A stretch of DNA of 64,000 bases from Azoarcus sp. CIB (GCF_001190925.1 NZ_CP011072.1:310001-374000), one strand, 5' to 3'; counted from the stretch's first letter, positions 50,132-59,282 are shown. The notes: generated from the letters alone by a model not told the origin. Numbers and translations are program-made.

Positions 50132-51106
50132 TCACGGCACCGGGACGCGCTCGAGCAGCGCCGCCGCGAGCGTGTCCGCGTTCATTCCGTCAGCCATCGC
50201 CTCCCAGCCGGGCAGGATGCGGTGGCGGAGCACGTCCGGCGCCAGCGCCTGGATGTCGTCGGGCGACACATAATCACGCCCATGCAGCCACGCACGCGCC
50301 CGGGCGCATCGGTCGAGCGCGATAGTCGCCCGCGGGCTCGCGCCGAAACGCAAGGCGCCCGCTAGATCCGGCCCGTACAGTTCCGGCGTGCGCGTGGCCG
50401 CGACGAGCCGCACGATGTAGTCCTCGAGGTCGGGGCTCAGGTGCAGGTCGAGCACGGCGCGGCGTGCGGCGAATACCTGTTCCTGCGTGACGACGGGTGG
50501 CAGGGCCGGGCTGGCCGAGGATGCGATGCCGGCCTGCGCTTCGGCGCGGGCAAGACGCAGGATGTCGCGCTCGGTGGCTGCGTCGGGGTATCCGACGCAC
50601 ACGTGCATCAGGAAGCGGTCGAGCTGCGCTTCGGGTAGCGGGTAGGTGCCTTCGTGCTCGATCGGGTTCTGTGTTGCAACGACGAAGAAGAGCTGCGGCA
50701 GGGCATGGGTCGTCTGTCCGATCGTCACCTGGCGTTCGCCCATCGCCTCGAGCAGCGCCGACTGCACCTTGGCCGGTGCGCGGTTGATCTCGTCGGCGAG
50801 CAGTAGGTGATGGAACAGCGGGCCGTGTTCGAAGTGGAAGCTGCCATCCTGCGGACGGAAGATCTCGCTGCCGGTGAGATCGGCCGGCAGCAGGTCGGGC
50901 GTGAACTGGATGCGATGGAAGTCGGCGTCGATCAGCGAGGCCAGCGCGTGGGCGGCGCGCGTCTTCGCGACACCGGGCGGGCCTTCGACGAGGAGATGGC
51001 CGTCGGCGAGGAGCGCGACCAGCAGACGCTCCACCAGGGCTGCCTGCCCGAGCACGGCGCCTTCGAGCGTGCGGCGTAGTGTCAGGAAGGCGTTGTCGAG
51101 TGTCAT
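50132..51106 (-). CDS. moxR: MoxR-family AAA+ ATPase
   Basis: 324 residues with Walker A G-P-P-G-V-A-K-T, Walker B L-L-A-D-E-I-N-R-A-P, sensor 1 V-V-A-T-Q-N-P-I-E and the C-terminal lid motif G-A-S-P-R-A-T-I-A-L. It heads a six-gene leftward operon (MoxR, DUF58, DUF4381, BatA, BatB/C, BatD). MoxR ATPases act as chaperones for metal insertion or complex assembly and in envelope stress; a role in maturing local redox proteins is possible but there is no direct evidence. Confidence 0.95.
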   Translation of the reverse strand: MTLDNAFLTLRRTLEGAVLGQAALVERLLVALLADGHLLVEGPPGVAKTRAAHALASLIDADFHRIQFTPDLLPADLTGSEIFRPQDGSFHFEHGPLFHHLLLADEINRAPAKVQSALLEAMGERQVTIGQTTHALPQLFFVVATQNPIEHEGTYPLPEAQLDRFLMHVCVGYPDAATERDILRLARAEAQAGIASSASPALPPVVTQEQVFAARRAVLDLHLSPDLEDYIVRLVAATRTPELYGPDLAGALRFGASPRATIALDRCARARAWLHGRDYVSPDDIQALAPDVLRHRILPGWEAMADGMNADTLAAALLERVPVP

Positions 51107-51291
51107 GGGCGTGGAGCGGGACGCGTCGCGTCGCAGGCGGCGGGGCAGTCGGGAACGGAACGGGCCGGCGTGCAGCGCAGGTGCGCGTCACACCATCCCG
51201 CAGACAGGGTGAATTGTAACGCAGGGTGCAGGCAGGCACCGTGCCCGGCCCGGGTCGCCGCGGGGCGCTGTGGTCAGGCTGGCCGGAACCG

Positions 51292-52458
51292 TCATGCCGG
51301 CCTCGTGACGTCACGCGAGCGGAAGGCGAGCCACACAAGGGCGGCAAGCAGTGCTGCGAACAGGAAGGCGCCCTGGTTCTGCACCAGCCAGCGCATGTCG
51401 ACCAGGCTCCGCCACGTCGTCGGACCGGTCCCCCAGATGAGCGCGAGTTTGCGCAGCCACCAGATCGCGGCCGGCAGCACGATACCGAAACCGCCGACCA
51501 GGCCGAGCCATTCGCGCCGCTCGCGTGCGTCGAGCGTCGGCCACAGCGCCAGGGCGAGCGGGATCAGTATGAGACAGTCGTATTCCTTCAGCCGTGGTAG
51601 CAGCAGTGCCGTGCCGGCGATCGCGACGAATGCCCGCAACGGCGGGGTCGGTGCACGTTCGACTGCGCGCAGCGTGAGCACGAGGACGAATGCGGCCCAC
51701 ACGGCGTAGGCCGCGACGATCCACGGCCCGCCCTGCAGTTCGAGGCCGGATTTGCGCACCAGCATCGAGAAGCCGAAACCCGGCACCTCGTTCGCGTGTT
51801 CCACTGCCGTGCGCAGCCAGTCCGCAAAATGCGCCGGAAAAAGCAGCGCATCGCCGCCGTACCACGCGGCGACGGTGATCGCCCCGGCGAGCGGGAGAAG
51901 CATCTCGCGGCGCTGGAAGAACGGCAGCAGCACATAGGCCGCATACAGCGGCTTGAACGGCGCCATCGCGACCCCCAAGGCCGTGACGGGCCGTCCTCCG
52001 GCTCCGCGCCAGACGAGCCATGACAGGGCGCCATAGAACGGTACGCCCATGTTTCCGGACACCAACTCCGATACGAACACGCCTGCGGCCGGTGCCAGCA
52101 CGAGAAAGGTGACCGCCGAGGGCGATCCGCCGAGACGGCCGGCCACGTACAGGAACAGGGCGCCGCCGCCCGCGTACGCGAGGACGTAGAGGTATCCGAG
52201 CACGGCCGTGCCGGTCACCGACGCGAGTCCGGCCAGGAGACGGGTGCCGGCGTAGGGGTAGGTATGCGGCAGGAAGTAGCCCGTGCAGTCGCCGACGAAA
52301 CGGTAGGGGTCGCCATGCGCGAGAGTCGCCTCGATCGCGCACCGATACACCGTCGCATCCCACAGCCAGGCGCGGTGTTCCAGCAGCAGGGAAAGTCCGA
52401 ACAGCAGGCCCGGGACCAGGCACAGCGCAAGGCCGATGCGCATCAGGGAGGTATTCAT
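51292..52458 (-). CDS. DUF2029 (GT87-like) GT-C membrane glycosyltransferase
   Basis: 388 residues from the ATG at 52458, overlapping the upstream stop by 4 bases. About 10 transmembrane helices; an acidic first loop (W-L-W-D-A-T-V-Y), the G-N-M-G-V-P-F-Y-G-A-L and P-F-K-P-L-Y-A-A-Y segments, and an R-L-K-E-Y-D loop resemble polyprenyl-phosphate mannose-dependent alpha-mannosyltransferases of the DUF2029 family. It is paired with a DPM1-like gene, now frameshifted, that would make its lipid-linked donor. Confidence 0.83.
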   Translation of the reverse strand: MNTSLMRIGLALCLVPGLLFGLSLLLEHRAWLWDATVYRCAIEATLAHGDPYRFVGDCTGYFLPHTYPYAGTRLLAGLASVTGTAVLGYLYVLAYAGGGALFLYVAGRLGGSPSAVTFLVLAPAAGVFVSELVSGNMGVPFYGALSWLVWRGAGGRPVTALGVAMAPFKPLYAAYVLLPFFQRREMLLPLAGAITVAAWYGGDALLFPAHFADWLRTAVEHANEVPGFGFSMLVRKSGLELQGGPWIVAAYAVWAAFVLVLTLRAVERAPTPPLRAFVAIAGTALLLPRLKEYDCLILIPLALALWPTLDARERREWLGLVGGFGIVLPAAIWWLRKLALIWGTGPTTWRSLVDMRWLVQNQGAFLFAALLAALVWLAFRSRDVTRPA

Positions 52459-53211
52459 CGTGCCTGCTGTTCCGCGAGGCGGGCGCGCGGCATGGCCGGC
52501 GCGCCGTGCGTCAGTGCCCAACGCGCGAACTCGGCGATCTCGCGCGTGCCGAGCTTCGAAGTGCCGACCTTGCGGTCGGGGAAATGCACCTGAACCTCGC
52601 GGATGTTCGCGCCCGCGCGGGCCGCGTTCTGCAGCATTGCGACGATGAAGACGTAGCCTTGAGCGCTCACGTCGGCGAAGCGCGACTGTCGCAGCGCCGG
52701 GGTTCGCCACGCCCGGAAGCCGGCCGTGCAGTCGCGCACCGGCGCGAGGCCCAGCCAGTGGCGCGCGACCAGATTACCGGCCCGGGAGAGGAGGCGTCGC
52801 CGCCAGCCCCAGTCCTGCGGCGTGCGATTCCCGTCGAGGTAGCGGCTGCCGATCGCGACGTCGGCGCCGTCTTCGATGGCCGCGAGCAGGCGCGGCAGAT
52901 CCGACGGGATGTGGGAGAAATCGGCATCCATCTGGATGACGACATCCGGGGCGTGATGGGCCAGCGCGTGATTCAGGCCGCGCACGTAAGCCGCACCGAG
53001 ACCGGAGCGTCGCCCGCTCAGCAGCGACACGTCGGGGCAGCCGCGCGGCGCAGGCGCGGACCTCCGCGGCGGTGCCGTCGGGGGACTCGTCGTCGACCAC
53101 GAGAACGTGCACATCCCGGTCCGGCGCAGCAAGCGTGGCGTGCACCTCCCCGATCAGGCGCCCGATGTTGCCGCGCTCGTTATAGGTGGGAATGACGACG
53201 ACGATCTTCAT
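52455..53211 (-). pseudogene. Frameshifted DPM1-like GT2 (polyprenyl-phosphate mannose synthase type)
   Basis: Two frames together make one normal DPM1-like enzyme of about 250 residues. The first, from the ATG at 53211, gives K-I-V-V-V-I-P-T-Y-N-E-R-G-N-I and V-V-D-D-E-S-P-D-G-T. The second, from about 53035 to the stop at 52455, gives G-L-G-A-A-Y-V-R-G-L, Q-M-D-A-D-F-S-H and V-G-T-S-K-L-G. The break falls at a run of four G on the plus strand (53034-53037); deleting one restores the frame. It is either a real loss or a homopolymer sequencing error. No catalytic motif is missing across the two parts, which favours a recent event or an error. Confidence 0.85.
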
Positions 53212-53348
53212 GGGAACTCGTTGCCTGGGAATGGCTGCGACGGGCGCACGGCGATCGTACGCTTGGGGAGGGACGCGTCTGCCGGGGCGCGTAGAATACA
53301 GGCCCACGCTCCCCGGATCCAGAAACGTTTCATGCAAACGTCAAGCGC

Positions 53349-55679
53349 ATGAAGATTTCCATAGTCATCCCCGCGTACAACGCTGCGGCCTTCATCGACG
53401 GACTGCTCGATTCGCTCGAGGCTCAGCGGCTCGGCGGCGTAGACGGCTGCGAAGTCATCGTCGTCGACGACGGATCGACCGACGGGACGGCGCAGCTGCT
53501 TGCACGCCGCCCGGGGCTGCGCGTGCTGCGCCACGAGCGCTGTGCCGGAGCGGGGGCGGCGCGCAACACCGGCGCGCGCGCGGCACATGGCGAGTGGTTG
53601 GTGTTCCTCGACGCCGACACGCGCATCCGCGATCGCGAATTCCTGCGGCGCTGCGTGGAGCTGAGCGTCAGTCATCCTGGGTACGACGCATTCTCCGGCT
53701 GCTACCACGACGAGAACCCGGGCGGCGCGCGCTTCGCGCGTTACCTCGACGCGTGCGAGACCGTGATGCGTCGCGGAAGTCTCGATCGCAGCGCGCCGGG
53801 CTGCCTTGGCGGCTCCGTGTGTGCGGTCCGCCGCGCCGTGTTCCTCGAGCTTGGCGGCTTCAGTGAGGATCGCCGTGTCGCGCTCGAAGATCCCGACCTG
53901 GGATGCCGGCTGGCATTGGCCGGTCACCAGCTGTGGCTGTCGGGTGAGCTGCGTGTCGAACACCGGCAGCCGGGCTGCCTCGATTACGTGCGCGAACTCG
54001 TGCCCCGCACGCGCCACTACCTGCAGCTCATTCGCCGCTACCGCAGCTTCAATCCAATGATGGGCGGGGCAGGCGAAGGGATAGGGCGCGGGGCGCTGGT
54101 CCTCGGGCTGCTCCTCGCGCCATGCGGCATCGTGTTCCCCGGCCTGCTGGTCGCCGCCTTGCTGCTGCTGGGTGTGGCAGGCTGGCAGGCGCGCGCCCTG
54201 GCGCGGGAGCTTGCGCGCCGGCACGGCTTCGGCTTCGTGTTGCCGGGGCTTGCATTCCACGCCGCCGCCAGCGCCGCCATCGTCGCCGGCGGCCTGCTGG
54301 CGGTGCGGGACATTGCGGGGCGCGGCGTGCACAGCGCGGCCATCGATCTCGCGGTCGTGTTCGCCTACCTCCGCAGCCTGGTGTCGCGCGGTTCGCCGGG
54401 CTACCTGATCCAGTTCCTGACGCATCGCTGCAACGCGCTGTGCGGCCACTGTTTCGACATGCCGCAGCGGCACGCGATCGGACGCGACGCCGAGCTCGAC
54501 CTCGCGCGCATCCGCCGCGTCGCGGCGAGCACCGGACCGATCGGCCACCTGTCCCTCACCGGCGGGGAGCCCCTGTTGCGCGACGACCTCGCCGAGATCA
54601 TCGCGGCCTATTACCGGGCCGGCGTGCGCTCGTTCAGCGTCTCCACGAATGGCTCCTACCCGGAAAAAATCGGGGTTTTGCTGACGCGTATCGCCGGCAT
54701 TGCGCCGTTCGGGCGCGTCATGGTGACTGTTTCGGTCGACGGGGTGGGCGCCACGCACGACCGTTTGCGCGGCGTGCCCGGCCTCTTCGTGAAGGTCGAG
54801 CAGTCGCTGCGCCTGTTGTGCGAGGCCCGCCAATGGCTGCCTCAGCTGCGGGTGCACGCCTGCATCGCGGCGACCGCGGCGAACGCGCAGGATGTCCCGG
54901 CGGTTCTCGCCCGCTTGCGGCGATTCCCGCTGGACCAGTTTGAAGTCACCCGGCTGCGCGGCACACCGGCCGATCCGGCAGTCCAGGGGCCTGATGACGC
55001 GTCTTACGCGCGACTGAGCGCCGACGTCGCCGCTGCAAACGGCGGCGCGACCGGCCTGTCGCGCCTGTTCGCGCTGCTCGACCGTGCGATGTTCACGATC
55101 GTGCGCTCGCCCGACGAGCCCTGGCCCTGCGGAAGCTGCCTCGCCGGTCGGCGGCTCGCGGTGATTCGCGCCGATGGCGCCGTGCTGCCCTGCGAGATGA
55201 TCCGCGACGTGCGTCCGCAGGATGCTTTGCCGCACGACGACTTCATCATCGGCCGGCTCGCCGAGCACGGCGACGACCTGCGCGCGCTCCTGGGCAGCTC
55301 GCAGGCGCACCGCATCACCGATTACATCCGCAACACGCAATGTCGCTGCTCCTTCGAGTGCGCGATCTTCGCGACCATGAGCTATCGCCCGTGGACCTTG
55401 CCGCGTTTCCTGCTGCACGGCGTTGGCTCACGTCGCGGCAGCTTCGTCGCGCGGCAGGGCGGAGAGGAAGCGGTAGAGCGCGAGTCCCAGCAGCAGCGCG
55501 AGGATCCACGGCGCGATCTGGACGGGAGTCGCCTTGGCGAGTTCCTTTGCACCGAGCAGCGCCGAGAGCCCGCCCGCGAGCAGCCAGTATTCTTCGCGCC
55601 CCGCGCCGCGACGCCGCATGTCGGACAACAGCCAGGCGGCTGCAGGGACGATCAGCGCGAGGTCGTACAGGAAGGCTAG
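53349..55679 (+). CDS. GT2 - membrane - radical SAM/SPASM fusion protein
   Basis: 776 residues as read. Residues 1-235 are a GT2 domain (S-I-V-I-P-A-Y-N-A-A, V-V-D-D-G-S-T-D-G-T, F-L-D-A-D-T-R, E-D-P-D-L-G). About three membrane helices lie at 245-330. A radical SAM domain starts at about 350 with the 4Fe-4S motif C361-x3-C365-x2-C368, S-L-T-G-G-E-P-L-L and S-V-S-T-N-G-S. Further cysteines at 594 and 597 (C-G-S-C), L-P-C-E-M and C-R-C-S-F-E-C form a SPASM-like auxiliary cluster site. The last 80 or so residues (after about 693) are antisense to the opposing gene and look non-native, so the original stop may have been lost. The substrate is unknown; one polypeptide that glycosylates and does radical chemistry is unusual. 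Confidence 0.85.
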   Translation: MKISIVIPAYNAAAFIDGLLDSLEAQRLGGVDGCEVIVVDDGSTDGTAQLLARRPGLRVLRHERCAGAGAARNTGARAAHGEWLVFLDADTRIRDREFLRRCVELSVSHPGYDAFSGCYHDENPGGARFARYLDACETVMRRGSLDRSAPGCLGGSVCAVRRAVFLELGGFSEDRRVALEDPDLGCRLALAGHQLWLSGELRVEHRQPGCLDYVRELVPRTRHYLQLIRRYRSFNPMMGGAGEGIGRGALVLGLLLAPCGIVFPGLLVAALLLLGVAGWQARALARELARRHGFGFVLPGLAFHAAASAAIVAGGLLAVRDIAGRGVHSAAIDLAVVFAYLRSLVSRGSPGYLIQFLTHRCNALCGHCFDMPQRHAIGRDAELDLARIRRVAASTGPIGHLSLTGGEPLLRDDLAEIIAAYYRAGVRSFSVSTNGSYPEKIGVLLTRIAGIAPFGRVMVTVSVDGVGATHDRLRGVPGLFVKVEQSLRLLCEARQWLPQLRVHACIAATAANAQDVPAVLARLRRFPLDQFEVTRLRGTPADPAVQGPDDASYARLSADVAAANGGATGLSRLFALLDRAMFTIVRSPDEPWPCGSCLAGRRLAVIRADGAVLPCEMIRDVRPQDALPHDDFIIGRLAEHGDDLRALLGSSQAHRITDYIRNTQCRCSFECAIFATMSYRPWTLPRFLLHGVGSRRGSFVARQGGEEAVERESQQQREDPRRDLDGSRLGEFLCTEQRREPAREQPVFFAPRAATPHVGQQPGGCRDDQREVVQEG

Positions 55680-56663
55680 CGGCAACGCGAGCGGTGTCGT
55701 GAGGCACAGCACCGCCGCCTGCAGCCCGTGCGATTCCGCATGTCGCCGGCCGCGCCACCACACCCACGTGACGATCGCCAGCATCAGTGCGCTGACGAGC
55801 GATTGGAGCGCCCAGGCCTGCTCGACCGTCATCCCCGCGAGGCGCGCTGCCGACCACGGCGTGACCATCGCGGGCAGCGCGAAGGCGCCGACCGAGAAGG
55901 CCTCGATATGGAACAGGCTGGTGCCGATGAAGGCGAACCATGGATCGTCGCCGAGCGTCAGGACGCTGAGCGCAATCAGTGCCAGCACGCTTGCGCTCGC
56001 GGCGGCGAAGGCCCGCCAGTGGCCGCCCGCGAGCAGCGCGAAGGGGATCAGCACGCCGAAATGCGGTTTCACGCTCGCAAGGCCGATCAGCACGCCCGCC
56101 CATAGCGGCCGCCCGCGCAACAGCAGCAGACCCGACCCGATCAGCCCGGCGGTGAGGAAACCGGTCTGGCCGTACATCACGTTGAAGAATGCCGGTGGCG
56201 CCGCAAGCGCGAAGGGCAGGCCAAGGCGGTCCGGAAGGATTCGCCGCAGGGTCAGCAGATAGGGCAGGGCGGTGATGCCCAGCCATCCTGCCCACGCGGC
56301 CAGGTAGGGCAGATAGGCGAGCGGGAGCGCGAGCAGGATGAAGGTGGGCGGATACATCCACGGCGCGAAGCCGACGACCCTGGCCTGCTCGTCCGTGAGA
56401 TCGCCATAGATTCGACGCGCGGCCTCCTTGCCGGCTGCCACCATCGTGCGCTGCATGTACACGAACTCGGCCGGAAGTTCGCGTACGATCATCGACGCCG
56501 CATAGGTCGGTGTGAAATCGGTGAACAGCGGCGTGTCGCCGCGGGCGGCGTTGCGATACCCGTCTGTGATCTTGGCGCCGATGAAGAGCGCGTACCCGAC
56601 CACCGCCAGCCAAAGTGTGAAGCGCAGGAGGCGCAGTCCCGACGTGAAGCCTGGGGCGTTCAG
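55428..56663 (-). CDS. DUF2029 (GT87-like) GT-C membrane glycosyltransferase, probable CTG start
   Basis: 411 residues if it starts at a CTG that overlaps the ccsA stop (CTGA at 56663-56660). No ATG, GTG or TTG exists in frame near the 5' end until a GTG at 56603, which would cut into the first helix. About 10 transmembrane helices; D-F-T-P-T-Y-A-A-S in the first loop, M-Y-G-Q-T-G-F-L-T-A-G-L-I-G and S-V-K-P-H-F-G-V-L-I-P-F match DUF2029 mannosyltransferase-like proteins. It converges on, and overlaps by about 250 bases, the extended end of the GT2-radical SAM gene. Confidence 0.8.
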   Translation of the reverse strand: MNAPGFTSGLRLLRFTLWLAVVGYALFIGAKITDGYRNAARGDTPLFTDFTPTYAASMIVRELPAEFVYMQRTMVAAGKEAARRIYGDLTDEQARVVGFAPWMYPPTFILLALPLAYLPYLAAWAGWLGITALPYLLTLRRILPDRLGLPFALAAPPAFFNVMYGQTGFLTAGLIGSGLLLLRGRPLWAGVLIGLASVKPHFGVLIPFALLAGGHWRAFAAASASVLALIALSVLTLGDDPWFAFIGTSLFHIEAFSVGAFALPAMVTPWSAARLAGMTVEQAWALQSLVSALMLAIVTWVWWRGRRHAESHGLQAAVLCLTTPLALPLAFLYDLALIVPAAAWLLSDMRRRGAGREEYWLLAGGLSALLGAKELAKATPVQIAPWILALLLGLALYRFLSALPRDEAAAT

Positions 56664-57484
56664 ATCGCCCCCTTGTGCAGCGCTGTCGTGACAAAGGGGA
56701 TGCCGAAAAAGGTGAAGAAGGCTATGACAAAGGTGCCGGTGACCAGCAGCGAGTTCGTCAGGGGCGGCGTGCGGAAGGACGCCCGCACGTGCAGCGTCAG
56801 CCCGATCGCGAGCCAGGTCACCAGCGACCACACCTCCAGCGGATCCCACGACCAGTAACGGCCCCACGCGTCCTGTGCCCAGATTGCGCCCGCGACGATG
56901 CCCAGCGTATCGAAGATCAGCGCCAAGGCCATGCAGCGGTAAGCGGTTGCGTCGAGTTCGCGGTCCGCAGGCAGGCGCTGCAGCGTCGCAGCTCCGGGGT
57001 TCAGTTTGCGGAAGATCGTGATCAGGGCGATACCGAGGGCGACGAAGGCGGCGCCGAGGAAGATCTTCAGGAAGATGATGTGGATGAACAGCCAGACCGT
57101 GCGGTAGGTCGGGGGAAGCGAGGATTCGTCCATGGGGATCAGGATCATCCAGCCCATCAGCATCGTCACGACGGGAAGTACGAAGGCGGCGAAGGCGCGC
57201 ACCCGTGGCAGCATCAGATAACCGAGCCACACCGCGGCAACGAGCCCCCACACATTCGCCGAGAGCATCTCGAAGGTGTTGATGACCGGAAGATGGCCGA
57301 TCCGCACCCAGCGCGCGCCGAACGCGACGGTATGTACGCCCCAGCCGATTATCAGCAGGGTGAGGATCAGTCGCGACCAGTCGCGGCGGAACACGAGCGC
57401 ACTGATGGCCGCCACGGTGGCGAGGCTGTATGCAACGACGGACGCCCAAAAGGCGATGAGTTCGGTCTGGAGCAGATCAGTCAT
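56660..57484 (-). CDS. ccsA: CcsA cytochrome c synthase subunit (System II, copy 2)
   Basis: 274 residues with about eight transmembrane helices. The WWD loop (W-G-R-Y-W-S-W-D-P-L-E-V-W-S-L-V-T-W) and conserved histidines in I-G-H-L-P-V-I-N-T, L-F-I-H-I-I, L-T-L-H-V-R and the C-terminal A-L-H-K-G are all present. It overlaps the TPR gene by 4 bases. Diverged from copy 1 at 13509 but similarly sized. Together with ResB copy 2 at 60125 it should mature the 11-heme cytochrome encoded upstream. Confidence 0.95.
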   Translation of the reverse strand: MTDLLQTELIAFWASVVAYSLATVAAISALVFRRDWSRLILTLLIIGWGVHTVAFGARWVRIGHLPVINTFEMLSANVWGLVAAVWLGYLMLPRVRAFAAFVLPVVTMLMGWMILIPMDESSLPPTYRTVWLFIHIIFLKIFLGAAFVALGIALITIFRKLNPGAATLQRLPADRELDATAYRCMALALIFDTLGIVAGAIWAQDAWGRYWSWDPLEVWSLVTWLAIGLTLHVRASFRTPPLTNSLLVTGTFVIAFFTFFGIPFVTTALHKGAI

Positions 57485-58326
57485 TCTTTGTCGTACATCT
57501 TGATTTTGTCGGCGTGCTTTATCTCATACTTCGTCACGCCGCTCTCGTCTGCCGTCCCGGGAATCGGCATCTTGGCGCCGACGCCCTTGCCGTCGCGGCG
57601 CAATTCGGCTGCGGTGAATCCGGGCGGGATGCCCTGCGTCGGTCCCCACGGTCCGCGCCCGAGTTTGGATTCCCATTCCCAGATTGCCGAGCGTGCTTGC
57701 GCCACCTTGAGACGGAACGGGTCCTTGTCGTCCACGACGTGAAGGTAGCTGCGCATGCCACCCAGTGCGGACTCGAGGTCTCCCATTGCCTCGGACGCAC
57801 TGGCATGGCCGAAATAGGCCTCGGCGCGGAGCCGGTCGCGGTCGATCGCTGATTCGTAGTATTCGCGGGCCTCGCCGAAGCGCTGACGCTGCATCATCAC
57901 GTCGCCCATGAGCTGAAAGGCATCGGCATCGTCCGGGGCCAGGTACATCGCCTTCAGCAGCGATTGAGCGGCTTCGTCGGCTTTGCCCGCTTTCAGCAGT
58001 TCGCGCGCCATGCCATTCAGCGCATCCAGCGTCACGCGACGCACCTCGCTGAGATGACCTGCCCGGTCCTGTGTCGGATCAACACTGAGATGGTGGCCGG
58101 CAGGGCGATCCGGCTCCTTTTCGTCTGAACGGAACTGCGCGGGGCCGTGTGGCGCCAGCGAGGGAAATGCGGACGTATCGGCGTGTGATGAGGCAGACTC
58201 GATGCCGCGACCCGGCAGCAGCGAGACAACGGTGGCAAGCAGTGCGATCGAGAACGGGACCGCGAGGATGGCGCCCCGGCGGTAGTCGCGCACCGCGGTC
58301 GAGCCTTCAATGCGCTTGTCGTTCAT
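57481..58326 (-). CDS. Membrane-anchored TPR protein linked to cytochrome assembly (copy 2)
   Basis: 281 residues with one N-terminal membrane helix (A-I-L-A-V-P-F-S-I-A-L-L-A-T-V-V) and three or four TPR repeats. A D-K-D-P-F-R-L-K-V-A-Q-A-R-S-A-I-W-E-W motif parallels the end of the 11639 protein. An additional C-terminal tail of about 65 residues is not in copy 1. Position between ccsA and the formylglycine-fold genes supports an apocytochrome-holding role analogous to CcmI, which is inferred. Confidence 0.85.
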   Translation of the reverse strand: MNDKRIEGSTAVRDYRRGAILAVPFSIALLATVVSLLPGRGIESASSHADTSAFPSLAPHGPAQFRSDEKEPDRPAGHHLSVDPTQDRAGHLSEVRRVTLDALNGMARELLKAGKADEAAQSLLKAMYLAPDDADAFQLMGDVMMQRQRFGEAREYYESAIDRDRLRAEAYFGHASASEAMGDLESALGGMRSYLHVVDDKDPFRLKVAQARSAIWEWESKLGRGPWGPTQGIPPGFTAAELRRDGKGVGAKMPIPGTADESGVTKYEIKHADKIKMYDKE

Positions 58327-59270
58327 TTTTCGGCAATCACTTTGGCGGTGCCAGCCTGCAGTAGTCTGGCAACCACTGATTCGTCTATCGCGAAGCGCGT
58401 GCCGAAACAGATGAACCCCCGTTCGGGGTGGTGCAACGTGCGGGAATAGATGGACATGCCTTGGGCGTGGGTCGACCAGCGTCCACCCTTCAGAACCCGC
58501 ATGGGATGACTGAGGTCTGCCCCGACGGTGGCGTTCTTGGCCAAAGGCGGATTACGCATACCATCCCGCAGTGCCAGATCGTGGGCGTTGTTGTACCAGT
58601 CGGCAACATGTTCGAACACGTTGCCGCCCATGTTGTAGAGACCATAAGCGGAGCGGCCGTTGGCGAAGGAGTCGACGGGGGCCGGGCTGCAGCCGGCATG
58701 AGACTTGAAGCCGGCAAAGGTGTCGTCCGGATACTCGTCCCCCCAGGGGAACATGCGCCGGTCGGTCCCGCGGGCGCCCTTGACCCATTCCATCTCCGTC
58801 GGCAAGCGGAAGCCGAGCCACTGCGCCAGCTCGGTCGACAGTTCATTCGACATGTGGGTGGCGGGAAGGTCCTGTTCGGGCGACTTGAGCGTGTAACCCG
58901 CGGTTGCGCTCCCGGTCAGCGAGCAGCCTTCCGTCTCGCCCGCATATTTGGCATGGCGCTTGAGGCCCGGCTGTTCCAGGAAGCGCTTCAGGTCGCGGGC
59001 GCGTGCCTCGAATTTCGCCAGGTAGAAACCGTCGAGCCAGATCTGCACGTCGCGGTAGTGCTCGCCGTTCACCGGCTTTTGATTGTCCAGATAGTCGGTG
59101 TTTTCGACCCCGTACCAGAAGTTGCCGGCGGGTATGTGGACGAACTCGACGCCGTTGATCATCACTTCCCGGGGAAGCTGCGTGGCCGGACTTTGAGCCA
59201 GGGCGAGCGCCGACGAGAGGATGGCGGAGAGGGTGGCGGTGAGGACGGCAAGGTGGCGGAATGGTGTCAT
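58323..59270 (-). CDS. FGE-sulfatase (formylglycine-enzyme fold) protein A, secreted
   Basis: 315 residues with a signal peptide (A-L-A-L-A-Q-S). The FGE fold is marked by F-V-H-I-P-A-G-N-F-W-Y-G-V, G-F-R-L-P-T-E-M-E-W-V-K-G-A-R-G, M-F-P-W-G-D-E-Y-P, Y-G-L-Y-N-M-G-G-N-V-F-E-H-V-A-D and L-K-G-G-R-W. The active-site cysteine pair of true formylglycine-generating enzymes is absent near the C-terminus, so it is probably not a sulfatase activator. It overlaps the TPR gene by 4 bases and sits inside the ResB/CcsA unit. Confidence 0.88.
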   Translation of the reverse strand: MTPFRHLAVLTATLSAILSSALALAQSPATQLPREVMINGVEFVHIPAGNFWYGVENTDYLDNQKPVNGEHYRDVQIWLDGFYLAKFEARARDLKRFLEQPGLKRHAKYAGETEGCSLTGSATAGYTLKSPEQDLPATHMSNELSTELAQWLGFRLPTEMEWVKGARGTDRRMFPWGDEYPDDTFAGFKSHAGCSPAPVDSFANGRSAYGLYNMGGNVFEHVADWYNNAHDLALRDGMRNPPLAKNATVGADLSHPMRVLKGGRWSTHAQGMSIYSRTLHHPERGFICFGTRFAIDESVVARLLQAGTAKVIAEK

Positions 59271-59282
59271 GGCGTCTGGTCC

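Noticed and set aside
53208-55418. Long minus-strand open frame (736 codons) opposite the GT2-radical SAM gene
   Set aside because: Arg/His/Gln-rich composition without domains; it is the antisense shadow of a gene with clear motifs in high-GC DNA.
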